A DNA stretch of 64,000 nt from Ponticoccus litoralis (GTDB taxonomy: Bacteria > Pseudomonadota > Alphaproteobacteria > Rhodobacterales > Rhodobacteraceae), in the NCBI RefSeq assembly GCF_039769985.1, contig NZ_JBDNCH010000004.1:62001-126000 (forward strand), written 5' to 3'. Below, in pieces: positions 29,477 through 40,050 of this stretch. The translations under genes and the position numbers were made by a program. The notes under the pieces were generated by a model that was given only the letters and a program-made list of their open reading frames with translations, made no database searches and had not been told where the DNA came from. Each line of letters begins with the position of its first letter. Within the stretch, counting starts at the first letter, position 1.

Positions 29477-32400
29477 ATGAACGTACCGGTGCTAAAGTCG
29501 TGGGAAGGGATTTCCGAAGAGTTCCTCGATCAGCTCGAAGCGCAGGTCGGTGATGTGGCGCATCCGATTGGTCATAACTTCCTGAAGCACGACCTCGAAC
29601 ATCTGATCGCGAAACGGCCCCGTCTTGGCCAGATCATTCAGGCACCAATCGATACCCTGTGGCTGAACCCACTCGCCTTCCCGCGGAACCCATACCACCA
29701 CCTCGTGAAGCACTACCACGACGGGCGCCTTGCTACCGGGCATGTGAATGATCCCGAATTGGACGCACGCCTTGTTTTCGAGGTGCTCGCCAATCAGTTG
29801 GATGCTTTTGCAAAGCTGGCGGAGGATGCGCCCGACGCGCTGGTTGCCTACCATTATCTGACCACGCGCATGGAACGCGCCGGCGGCTTTGATGCGGTGT
29901 TTTCCTATCTGCGCGGCAAGAGTTGTCCAAGCTATGACGAGGCTGCTGCCGCGATCACCCGGTTGCTCGACGGGCGAGCGTGCGGGTTGCGTGTCGAACA
30001 GACGCTGCGTCGCCTCAGCAGCCCTCAGAACGGCTGGCCGATGGCCTATGCCCTCTCTTGGATTACGGTGGCAGGCGGCGACTCCGTCATGCCTCCCTGG
30101 GTGAGGTCGCAGTTCCGCGAGGCATCTCTGATCGTCAGGCACCTGCGGGACACCTCCTGCAAGGAACCGGCCTGCACCTGGTGCGCCGAGCAGAACGACC
30201 CGGTGCGCGCCCTGGAAAGGTGGTTCGGGTTCCCCAGCTTCCGCCCCAAGCCGGTGGACCCGGAGGGACGCCCGCTGCAGGAACGCATCGTCGACGAGGC
30301 CATGTCTGGCAACAGCCTACTGGGGATCCTGCCGACAGGGACGGGCAAGTCGCTGTGCTACCAGGTGCCGGCGCTGTCACGGTTCGACAAGATCGGTGCG
30401 CTGACGGTGGTGATTTCTCCCTGGTCGCTTTGATGGCGGATCAGGTGCAGGGGATGGAGCGTGCCGGTATCTCCTGCTCGGTCACGATCAATGGCATGAT
30501 GTCCATGCCGGAACGTCAGGATGCGCTCGACAAGGTCCGGATGGGCGACGCCGGGATCCTCATCATCTCTCCTGAGCAGCTTCGCAGCACCTCGATCCGT
30601 AGCGTGCTGGCGCAGCGCGAAGTGGGGCTTTGGGCGATTGACGAGGCGCACTGCGTGTCGAAGTGGGGGCATGATTTCCGGTACGGACTATCGCTATCTC
30701 GTACCGCTTCATCCGGGAGTTCTCGGGGATCAACCACCCGCGCCTGTGCTCTGCCTCACCGCGACCGCAAAGCCCGAGGTGGTTGCGGATATCATCGAAC
30801 ACTTCCAGTCCAAGGCCGGGGTCGATCTGTTGCCGCTTGACGGGGGCGCTTCGCGGACAAACCTGGCGTTTGAAGTGCGACCGACGAACAAGGCATCCAA
30901 ATTGTCGGACGTGATGAACGTCCTCGACGCACTGCTTCCCGCCGAAGGGCGCTCTGGGGCGGTGGTCTATTGTTCTTCGCGCAAGGAAACCGAGCGGGTG
31001 GCCGAGTTCCTGAAGTCTCAGGGTGTGGATGCGGCGCATTTCCATGCCGGGATGAGCGCGGACGACAAGCAGGTCGTGCAGGAACAGTTCCGGGTGGGCG
31101 AGCTGCGCGTGATCGCCGCGACCAATGCCTTCGGGATGGGGATCGACAAGCCCGACATCCGCTTGGTCGTCCATGCCGATATCCCGGGGTCTTTGGAGAA
31201 CTACCTTCAGGAGGCCGGGCGCGCCGGACGGGACCGCGAGGACGCCCATTGCGTCCTGTTGTTCGCGGCTGATGATGTAGAACGGCAGTTCCGGCTGACG
31301 GCCAGTTCGCGCCTTGCCCGGCATGAGATCGGGGCAATCCTCAAAGCGCTGCGTCGGATCGACGAGCGGACGAAGAAAACCGGCATGGTCGTCGCGACTT
31401 CTGGTGAGATCGTCCGGTCAGAGAAAGACCAAGAGTTCGAGCGCGACAGCGCCACGGACGACACCCGCGTCAAGACTGCCGTGTCCTGGCTGGAGGAAGC
31501 GCATCTTGTATCGCGGGAAGAGAACCGGGTTCAGGTGTTCCCGTCCTCCCTGCGGGTGCGGTCTGTGGATGAGGCGAAGCAGCGGTTGGCCGGGGCAGAG
31601 CTGACGCTGGCGCATCGCAACCAACTTCTGGCCATCGTGGCGCATCTGGTCTCGGCCCCGGCTGACGAAGGCGTGTCGACCGATGAGCTTTGCGGTGTGG
31701 CGGGGATATCACCCGGTGCGCTGCCAAAGGCCATGTCGACGCTGGAAACGCTGGGCATCGCGCGCAACGACGTTGCGATGACGGTTTTTGTCCACGTTGG
31801 TGTAGCCAGTTCCTCAGCACAGAGACTGGCTCAGGCTTCTGCGCTGGAGGGCGATCTTATCGCACTGATGCAGGAGCTGGCGCCGGACATGGATGACCGA
31901 ACCCCGGTTCCGCTGAACCTTTCTGAAACCTGTCAGCGTTTGCGCGACAAGAACCACCCGGATGTCAGGCCCGATGCGGTGGACAGGCTGGTGCGGGGGA
32001 TTGCCCAGGATGGCCGAAGCCAAGACGGCGGTCGCGGGAACATCTCTCTCCGGAGGGTCAGTCGCAATACGCTGATGGTCACTCTGGTGCGACCCTGGAA
32101 AACAGTTCGGGCAACGGCAAACTTGCGGTGGCAAGCGGCAGAGCTGCTCCTGACCTATCTGACAGGCCGGCTCGACAAGGGTGTGCGGGGCAAGGATCTT
32201 CAGGTCGAGACGACGGTCGGCGACCTGCTGGCACAGCTGAATCAGGATGCCTTCCTGAAGACCAGTGGCATTGGTGACATGACCAAGCTCATGGAGCGGG
32301 CGCTTATGTGGCTGCATGAGCAGGGCGTGGTGACGCTCGGAAAGGGGCTTACGGTGTTCCGCTCTGCCATGACGGTCTATCTCGATCCGGCAGGGGGGCA

Positions 32401-34943
32401 GTTCACTCAGGCGCATTTCGCGCCGCTGGAAGACCACTACGGCGAGCAGACACTCCAGACCCACGTCATGGCGACCTATGCCGAAACCGGGCTGCGGGCG
32501 ATGAGCGATGCGTCACGCCTGTCGGAGGACTACTTCCTGCTCAACAAGGAGCAGTTCATGAAACGGTGGATGCCCGGCATGGGCCGCGAGGTCCGACGGC
32601 AGACCACCAGCGCCTCCTGGGAGGCGATCGTCGAGAAGCTGGGCAACAAGGTCCAGCAGGATATCGTGACGGATGACCGGGACCGGACGAATGTTCTGGT
32701 CCTGGCGGGCCCGGGGTCAGGCAAGACGCGGGTGCTTGTCCATCGGATCGCCTATCTGCTGCGTATGAAACGCGAGGATCCGCGAGGCATTCTGGTTCTC
32801 GCCTACAACCGGCACGCAGCGGTCGAAATCCGCGTGCGGCTGCGGTCGCTGGTCGGCGACGATGCCATTGGTGTCACCGTCTCTACCTGTCATGCGCTGG
32901 CGATGAAGCTTGTTGGGGCCAGTTTTGTGGGTCAGCGGGCCGAGACCGAAGATTTCGATGGCATCGTAATGGAGGCGGTGCGCCAGCTCGAGGGCGAAGG
33001 GCTGTCGAAATCCGAAGCCGAAGCGCAGCGCGAGACCCTGATCCAGGGCTATCGCTGGATCCTCGTGGACGAGTATCAGGACATCGGGCCGGAAGAGTAT
33101 CAGCTTATCTCGGCGGTCGCGGGCAGATCTCTCGAGGATGCCGACCTGAAGCTCAGCCTGTTCGCCGTCGGGGACGACGATCAGAACATCTATGCGTTCA
33201 ATGGCGCTTCCGTCGGGTTCATCCGGCAGTTCGAAGAAGACTACAAGGCGCGAGTCGGCGTTCCTGGTCGAGAACTATCGTTCCACCAACCACATCATTG
33301 CGGCGGCCAATGCGGTGATTTCGGCGGCGCCGGATCGGATGAAGGTTGATCATGAGATCAGGATCAACGCAGATCGCAGCCGTGATCCTGAGGGGGGCGT
33401 CCTCGCAAAGGTGGATGGGGTTGGACAGGGCCGGGTTCAGCTTCTGAATGTCCCCTCCGGCGATGTGCCACAGGCGATCGCTGCCGTCGACGAGATGGTG
33501 CGGCTGTCGAAACTGGATCCGGAGTGGTCCTGGGCCCGTGCCGCCGTCATCTCTCGTGACTGGAAGAGACTTGGCGCTGTCCGGACCTATGCTGAAAAGC
33601 AGGGTATCATGGTCGAAATGGCCAATCAGGACCTGCCAAACATCTGGCGGCTGCGCGAGACACAGGCGCTCGTGGCAAGTCTGCGTCGGCGACAGGGAGA
33701 GCTTCTGGGCGTTGCCGACATCATCGATCTCCTCAACGAGCAATCAGGCAACAAGTGGGTCGACCTGTTGGCAGAAGGTATCGCCGAGCTGGCGAGAGAG
33801 TTGAAGACAAAGACTATGCCTGTGCCCGATATCGTCGAATGGCTGGCCGAATGGTCCCGTGAGACACGGGGCGAGCAACGCGGGCTGCTCTTGCTGACAG
33901 CGCACCGGGCCAAGGGGCTTGAGTTCGATCATGTGGCTATTCTGGATGGCGGTTGGGACCGGGCATCGAAGAACGAAGACCGTGATGCTCCGCGCCGACT
34001 TTTCTACGTCGCGATGACGCGTGCCCAAAAGGGCCTGATCGTTATGGCGTCGGGCGAGCATGCGTTCCTGAAGCCCGGCACTCCCTGCGTCGTTGAGAGA
34101 CAGGTCGAGCCGCATTTCCCGGCTGGAGGATTACCTTCGAGGGTCTACAATCTGCCGAATCTCAAGCATTCCGATCTGTCATATGCTGGGCGCCAAGGGG
34201 GTCGGCACGAGGTTCACCGTGCAATCCAGGAATGCCGGGTGGGTGACCCGTTGCACCTGGACCACCGAGCCTCCAACTGGGAGTTGCTGGACCGGCATGG
34301 CCGCCTCGTAGGACGCATGTCGAAGTCATGGGAGCATCCGCCGGGGCAGATCCTGCTTTCGGGTGCAGTTGGAGCTGTGGTCCAGTGGCGCAAGTCGGAT
34401 GGTGACGAGAAATATGCGCACTACGCGCGTCGAGATGCTTGGGAGACCGTCCTTCCCGAACTGGTTTTTGCCCCACCGGGACAAGTACCTTCTGTCGCAA
34501 CGGTGCCCGACACAGCTGTCGAGAGTGTCGTCTCACGGGCCAATCCGGCAGGCTGCACGGAGATCCGGGGCGGGCAGCTTGCGAAAGCCGTCACGCTGGA
34601 TGATGCGGATGCGCTCGCTGCGCTTGCGCAGCGCATCTACAACGAAAGCCGGTCGTGGGGCGAATTCATCGACAGCTTCAAAGAACGGGGTCTTGAAGTG
34701 GCGCCCAAGGGTGGCGGCCTCGTGCTCAAGGACGGGACCGATGGGCGCGAGCTTTGCAAGATGTCTGTATTGGGCCTCAGCTACAAGGAAATGGTGCAGG
34801 GCTTCGAGGAAGGGTTTCCCGGCCATCCGTCTCCCTCCATGGCGGACTACGCTCTAGGAAAGAAGAGGGCAGGTGCGCCGAAGCCACAAAGGCGCAGCAA
34901 GCCTTCGACCGAAGAAGATGACTTCGACATCATAGATGAGTGA
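29477..34943 (+). CDS. RecQ-UvrD double helicase fusion (five frame breaks)
   Basis: About 1821 aa when corrected. Residues 1-270 are of unknown function (with CKEPACTWC). A RecQ-like SF2 helicase follows: LPTGTGKSLCYQVPAL (about 285), WAIDEAHCVSKWGHDFR (about 388), AGRAGRDRE. After a helical linker comes a UvrD-like SF1 helicase: AGPGSGKTR (about 1078), VDEYQDIGPEEYQ (about 1198), GDDDQNIYAFNGA, LLTAHRAKGLEFDH, FYVAMTRAQ. Breaks: CCC near 30420 (-1), GTAC 30681 and GTAC 30701 (+1 each), CCC at 30737-30739 (-1) and GAGTC near 33252 (+1). Corrected text reads GHDFRPDYRYLGRFIREFSGINHPAPVLCLTATA. The net +1 agrees with the 5467-bp span. A defence-island helicase; function inferred. Confidence 0.82.
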
Positions 34944-34962
34944 AATTGCCAGCGCGCTCACC

Positions 34963-35571
34963 CTATCTCGTCTGGCGACTACGCTCGAACGCCAGCATTG
35001 CCACTTTCCTCTTGGCCGCGATGTCGCGGACGGTCGCGGCAACTGTTGTCTCGCCGAAATCCCTTGGATTGAAGGGGCGCCCGTACCAACGGATCATGTC
35101 CTTGTGCGCCGGGTGACGGCTATTGCCCATGGCTTCCACGAAATCGACGAAACCGGGCGGGCCACCGACGTCTTCCGGCGGCGCGGTGCGCTCGCCACCC
35201 AGATAGAGCGGATAGTCGACGTCTGGATCCGCGACTTCGACATGTTCGATGACGACGCGATGCTGCCAGTTGTCACCGAAATCGTAGGTGTATTCGAACT
35301 CTGCTACGCCGCGCCCTACCAAGGTTTCCAGGCGCATGTTCTTGGCATGGTAGACCTTGTGGCCCCATGCCGCATCCTCCGGACTGGGTTCCCCGTAGTC
35401 ACGCTCCCCGACCGTGAACTGATAGAGGTGGTAGTTCTCCCAAGGCATTACGCCCTGGATGAGTTCATGGAGGGCGCGTAGGTTCGTGGTCAGGCTGACC
35501 TCGACCCGCCGCCATATGGTTGGGTCGATGTGCAAGAGCTCCACGCGCAGTCGAGCGATCTGATGTGCCAT
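34963..35571 (-). CDS. Plasmid pRiA4b ORF-3-like protein
   Basis: A 202-aa protein of the pRiA4b ORF-3 / IS1096 TnpR passenger family: IARLRVELLHIDPTIWRRVEVSL, LHELIQGVMPWENYHLYQF, EYTYDFGDNWQHRVVIEHV and GPPGFVDFVEAMGNSRHPAHKDM. The family is common on plasmids, transposons and defence islands; its biochemical role is unknown. ATG at 35571 (MAHQ) begins 44 bp after the frame-corrected stop of the DUF262 gene, so the two are probably one operon, convergent with the helicase gene. Confidence 0.85.
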   Translation of the reverse strand: MAHQIARLRVELLHIDPTIWRRVEVSLTTNLRALHELIQGVMPWENYHLYQFTVGERDYGEPSPEDAAWGHKVYHAKNMRLETLVGRGVAEFEYTYDFGDNWQHRVVIEHVEVADPDVDYPLYLGGERTAPPEDVGGPPGFVDFVEAMGNSRHPAHKDMIRWYGRPFNPRDFGETTVAATVRDIAAKRKVAMLAFERSRQTR

Positions 35572-35614
35572 GAAGGCTCCTTCCACACGTACCGAACGAG
35601 TGACCCGCGTCTCT

Positions 35615-37574
35615 CTATTCCGCTGCGATGCCCTGTCCGGATGCCGAAAGGCGGTTGACGTAGGACCTGAACTCCCGCGTCGAGGTGAAACACCGATACC
35701 CGGTACGAGCTTGCGAGTGAGATCAACTCCGCGCTCTCGCCCAAGAGAACAGCGACGGGTTCGGACAATTCGGTCTGGACACCATTCGGCCAGACTAGGT
35801 CGAGGATCGCGCGTTGTTCGCCGGTTTCGGCATCAACGAAGTCGAAAGACATCTGACCTTGCGCGAAGCCTTGCTGCGCCACCCAGTCGTTAAGGGCTTC
35901 CAGTTCATTGGCTTCCTCTTCGCTGGCGATGCCGCCGAGAAGAACCTTGTCGGTCAATTTGGCCGAGCGCGATCCTTCCGGGATCGCAGTGTCGCCGTGG
36001 AGCAGAGAGGCGAGGCATTCATTGGCAGCGTCGGCCAAGAGTTCCTTCCGGGCTTCGATGAAGTCGCGGTACTTATCGATCTTCCAAAGCTCGGGGTCCT
36101 GCGGGATCCACTGCGATTGGAGGGCGCCGGGGTGCGCCGCCTCTACCTCTGGGAAATATTCCTCGGGGCGACGATCCGAGATCGAGAGGTTGGTATCCTT
36201 GGTCAAGAAGCAGAAGTTCCCTAACGCGTTCACCTCCGACCGGCTGTGTGCGTTACGGTACAGAAGCGCTTTCGGAAAGATATGGTGAACTTCTAGCCGA
36301 CTCATCTGCCCCAAGAGATTGTTCTTCAAGGGCAGACCTGACCCCCAGTCTCGAGCCCCTGTCATCCGCGTCAGCATGTAAAGCACAGGATAGAAACGCG
36401 AGCTGACGCTCCACGAATGGAAATGCCCTGGTTCAACACGCAGTCCGCCCTGTGCGAGCCGGAGTTCGCCAATCAGCTTGTCCAGGTCGCCCCCGCTCTG
36501 GTCGAGAATGCCGAGATCCTTGTCGATGAAGCTTTCCACGGACCCCGAGAAACGCCCCCACATGCCAGTTTGTACGAACCAGAAGAGGAGTTTGTCACGG
36601 GTCTTTGCGTCCAGCTTGCCGCCATGGGTGTCGAGGAAGCGCACCATTACGGGAATCGCGAACTTCGAGAACAGGACACGGTTATGATCGAGGCCAAGGC
36701 GACCGCCGATCATGTTCAGGCTGCTGTCGATATGCTTCACGGCGCGTTTCAGAGCGTCTGCGATGTCACCAGCATCTTGGCTGTGAAGGTAGAGGAATTT
36801 CGCCTCTCCGGTCAGGATCGTGTTCACGGACCGGAGCAGCCAATCGAGCGTGAAGTCATAGCCTTCTGAACGCCAGCGGCTGATGCTGGACTTCATCGTA
36901 TCGCGGGCTTCCGGCCAGTCCGCGCAGATCTTCGCCAAGGCCAGATCGCCCTTCGATAGTTTGGTGCCGCCGCTGTTCACGCGATTGAAGATGTCGACTA
37001 CGACGTCCAGCGTCTTGTCCGGACCAGTGACCTCTTCTATGTGAAAGTTCTTTTCACGAATGCCCAGCAGCTGGTTCAGGCGGTCGATGTAGTCGCCGAC
37101 CTTCGCTTGCGTATCCGGGTTCTGGCCAAGGGTGGCCACGAAGGCACCGATCCCCGCGTTCCCCTTCTGCAAGACCTCGGTCACGTCGATCCAGAGGGGG
37201 TCATCCCCCATCTTGATCGGCTGGAAGAACGCAAATTCCTCGGTCTCGAGGTTGAACCTCAGGTCGGTGAAGGCCTTGGCGTTTCCATCGAAGAAGCGCG
37301 GCGGCTTGCCACGGATCACGCCATAGAGCGAGGTGATCCGCTGTTGTCCGTCCAGGAGCAGCTTCACGACACCGGGTGCCAGCTGGCCGTCCCCACGATG
37401 GGTGGCCGTTGATGCGTCGGTTGCCCAGACCAAAAGACTGCCAACCGGATGCCCTCTGTACAGCGATTGGAAAAGACCGCGGACCTGTTCACGCCCCCAG
37501 ACATAGCCACGTTGGAATTCTGGAAGGGCCATGTGGCCTTTGTCGATATATTCGAGAATTGAAGAAATCTGCAT
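35615..37574 (-). CDS. DUF262 / HNH (GmrSD-like) protein (frame break near 35704)
   Basis: About 652 aa. The N-terminal DUF262 ParB-like part (GHMALPEFQRGYVWGREQVRGLFQSLYRGHPVGSLLVW, LLDGQQRITSLYG) hydrolyses NTP in GmrS-type enzymes. The central and C-terminal part carries the DUF1524-type HNH motif LEVHHIFPKALL with NALGNFCFLTKDTNLSISDR. This is the architecture of type IV restriction enzymes that cut modified phage DNA. The last 30 codons are out of frame: reading GGCC for GTACC at 35703-35706 gives SSAGYRCFTSTREFRSYVNRLSASGQG and a stop at 35615, removing an artificial overlap with the next gene. The span is one base too long, as predicted. Confidence 0.85.
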
Positions 37575-37801
37575 TGAATAACCGATAAGCTACTGGGCGT
37601 AGCTGCAGCATGGCCTGCATCTGCATGGCTTCACAAGGTGCCACATGAAGATGCGGGACTTTTCCGGCTGCTACTTCGTTTTGGTGTGCAGGTTTGGAAC
37701 CTTTCCAAGTTGTACCCATCAGCGGCACAGATTGCCCGTGACCTGCCACGGGATTTTTCCTCCGCCGTCGATTAGAGACCGGCCCAACTTGAGGACGGAC
37801 A

Positions 37802-38068
37802 ATGAAGCGAACGAGATTCACGGATGAGCAGATCATCGGCATCCTGACCGAGCACGAGGCAGGCGCAAAGTGCGCGGACCTGTGTCGCAAGCACGGCATG
37901 TCAGAAGGCACCTTCTATAACTGGAAGGCCAAATTCGGCGGCATGACGGTGTCAGAGGCAAAGCGGCTGAAGACGCTCGAGGATGAGAACGCCAAGCTGA
38001 AGAAGCTGCTGGCCGGGCAGATGCTCGATCTGGCCGCGATGAAGGAACTGGTCTCAAAAAAGTGGTGA
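37802..38068 (+). CDS. IS3-family transposase OrfA
   Basis: An 88-aa helix-turn-helix protein (RFTDEQIIGILTEHEAGAKCADLCRKHGMSEGTFYNWKAKFGGM) followed by a leucine-zipper-like segment (LEDENAKLKKLLA). It binds the IS ends and is the N-terminal part of the OrfAB transposase. Start ATG at 37802. It overlaps orfB in the -1 frame. Confidence 0.93.
   Translation: MKRTRFTDEQIIGILTEHEAGAKCADLCRKHGMSEGTFYNWKAKFGGMTVSEAKRLKTLEDENAKLKKLLAGQMLDLAAMKELVSKKW
38056..38062 (+). promoter_or_regulatory. Slippery heptamer for -1 frameshift in IS
   Basis: AAAAAAG lies at the orfA/orfB overlap, 4 bp before the orfA stop, and orfB is in the -1 frame. This is the classical programmed frameshift site that makes the OrfAB transposase in IS3 elements. 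Unlike the other frame breaks in the window, this one is expected. Confidence 0.75.
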
Positions 38069-38931
38069 CGCCTGCCGTGAAGCGCGAGGCGGTCGCGCAT
38101 CTAAAGGCCCTTCTCGGGCTATCGGAACGGCGGGCGTGCCGGATTGCCGGTGCGGATCGCAAGATGGTCCGCTACCAGGCGCAACCTGCGCCGGACAGGG
38201 TGCTGCGCGGGCGGCTGCGAGAACCGGCCAACGAGCGTCGGCGGTTCGGTTATCGGCGGCTCTTCGTGCTGCTGCGGCGCGAAGGCGAGGCCTCGGGGAT
38301 CAACCGGATCTATCGGCTCTACCGCGAGGAAGGGCTGACGGTGCGCAAGCGAAAGGCCCGACGCAAGGCTGTCGGAACGCGGGCCCCGATCCTGGTCGAG
38401 GCACGGCCCAATGCGCGATGGTCGCTGGATTTCGTCCATGAGCGGTTCGCGGGCGGCCAGCGCTTTCGGGTGCTCAACGTGGTCGATGATGTGACCCGGG
38501 AGTGCCTCGCGGCGATCCCGGACACCTCGATCTCGGGGCGTCGAGTGGCGCGTGAGCTGACGGCCCTGATCGAGCGCCGCGGAAAGCCGGGGATGATCGT
38601 CTCTGACAACGGCACCGAACTGACCAGTAACGCAATCTTAACCTTCGCTGCCGCGCACCGGATCGAATGGCACGACATCGCGCCGGGAAAGCCGATGCAG
38701 AACGGCTTCGTGGAGAGCTTCAACGGGCGGATGCGGGACGAACTCCTCAACGAGACCATGTTCCGCAACCTGGCCCGCGCGCGGATGGTGATCGCGGCCT
38801 GGGCTGCCGACTACAATACCGAACGCCCGCACTCGGCCTTGGACTACCAGACCCCTGCGGAAGATGCGCGGTCCCTGACCACCGCAATCGCCCGCCTCGG
38901 CTCGCGCGAGATGAAATCTCCGCGCGTCTAG
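38062..38931 (+). CDS. IS3-family transposase OrfB (integrase core)
   Basis: A 289-aa DDE recombinase. The catalytic triad is visible as WSLDFVHE (D), VSDNGTELTS (D) and NGFVESFNGRMRDELLNE (E, with the IS3-type K/R spacing), after an HTH_21 region (RRFGYRRLFVLLRREG). It is apparently intact and probably made as an OrfAB fusion. The GTG at 38062 is only the nominal start. Confidence 0.93.
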   Translation: MVTPAVKREAVAHLKALLGLSERRACRIAGADRKMVRYQAQPAPDRVLRGRLREPANERRRFGYRRLFVLLRREGEASGINRIYRLYREEGLTVRKRKARRKAVGTRAPILVEARPNARWSLDFVHERFAGGQRFRVLNVVDDVTRECLAAIPDTSISGRRVARELTALIERRGKPGMIVSDNGTELTSNAILTFAAAHRIEWHDIAPGKPMQNGFVESFNGRMRDELLNETMFRNLARARMVIAAWAADYNTERPHSALDYQTPAEDARSLTTAIARLGSREMKSPRV

Positions 38932-39036
38932 CCGATTTCTCACCCTGCGCCGATCGGCGTAAACGCAAACCGGACTCCGGTCGCGGCTGGATGAATGATC
39001 CGTGGCAGGCCAAAACACCTATCTTTCAAGGGCTTA

Positions 39037-39053
39037 TGGCGGAGACGAAGGGA
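39037..39053. repeat. Left attachment repeat (tRNA-Ser 3' end copy)
   Basis: TGGCGGAGACGAAGGGA is identical to 50400-50416, the end of tRNA-Ser(GCT) with its CCA. The match stops at base 18 (GC against TT). A copy at the end distal from the integrase is what site-specific integration into a tRNA gene leaves behind. Confidence 0.82.
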
Positions 39054-39278
39054 GCACTCATAACGCTTCAAGTGTCTGGCTTTGAACGAAATATTTAGGC
39101 AATCTTTGTGCCATACCTCGCTTCGTACCACACGACGGCTTGCACCAAATTCCGACAGGCCATGTCCTCCGCAAGCTTCGCCGATGATGTCGGATTGCAC
39201 AGCAGTCAAGGAGCTCACAATCTTATGTCGAGCATCTGGTAGTAATTATATCACTGGATACTAGACTACCTGACCAAA

Positions 39279-40050
39279 ATGGCTAGACTGGGACCCACGC
39301 GAGTGGGGAAAAAATTGCTTGATTCAGAACAGCTTACAGAAACCAGACACGCTGAGATCTCGGTGTTTCGGCCACTCAAAGTCGGCCCTGAAGCTGTTCT
39401 GCAAGCTGCTGTTGAGAAAGATATTGCGAAGTTACTCCCGCTTGGCGAGTTTTCATGGACCGGTAGCACCGTCCCGGTTGGGGCGGGCGTGCCAGATCTG
39501 CTACGAGCAAGTGTGCGGCCTGAGGCCGTAAGTATCGCTGATGCAGACAGCATATCCATTGCAATTCTAGGATACCTGCGCGCAGCTCGTCGCGCTCGAG
39601 TAGAGACAATCGCGGAACGTCTGGGTTTGAGCGAAAAGACCACGCTCAACAAACTAGATACGCTGCGAGGGCAGGGCGTGATCGAGCAAGTTCAAAAGAA
39701 CTTTAGCTTAGCTGAGCCATGGCAGAGCATTTTGGGTGATGTTTCGGTACGTCGAGGTGAAAGTTTCCGACTGGAAGAAAGCTGTTGCGCAAGCATCACG
39801 GAATCGCATTTTCGCGCACCGGTCTTTTGTAGCTCTACCTGAAGGTGTTGCTAAACGCGTTAAGGACCGACTAGCTTTCTCTTCATTGGGCTTGGGGCTG
39901 ATTTCCATCGACGACAATGGCGTAAGTCGCGTTATGAAGCGAGCAAGGAAGTCATCTCCTAAAGCGTGGGCGTACTACTATACTGTCGCAGCGAGAGCGG
40001 CAGGAGATTTGAGGGCTTCTGATAACAGTGTTTCAAGTTACTATAGATGA
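39279..40050 (+). CDS. Winged-helix domain protein of kinase operon (frame break near 39748)
   Basis: About 256 aa when corrected. The N-terminal part (MARLGPTRVGKKLLDSEQLTETRHAEISVFRPLKVGPEAVLQ) is followed by a helix-turn-helix (ARRARVETIAERLGLSEKTTLNKLDTLRGQGVIEQ) and a C-terminal part (VEVKVSDWKKAVAQASRNRIFAHRSFVALP). The latter resembles nuclease-fold-like EVK...D patterns, but I cannot assign a family. The two parts join if GGTAC at 39746-39750 is read as GGCC (DVSAVEVKVSDW). It overlaps the kinase start by 23 bp. AT-rich relative to the core. Confidence 0.65.

Larger units (their letters stand above)
37739..39012 (+). mobile_element. IS3-family (IS407-group-like) insertion sequence
   Basis: A 1274-bp element with two overlapping transposase frames. 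Imperfect terminal inverted repeats start with TGACCTGCCACGG at 37739 and its complement CCGTGGCAGGCCA ending at 39012 (12 of 13 matching), with further similarity inward to about 28 bp. The flanks (GCCCG before, AAACA after) show no target duplication, so one side may have been altered since insertion. The element separates the defence region from the tRNA-Ser island, ending 24 bp before the island's left repeat. Confidence 0.88.
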
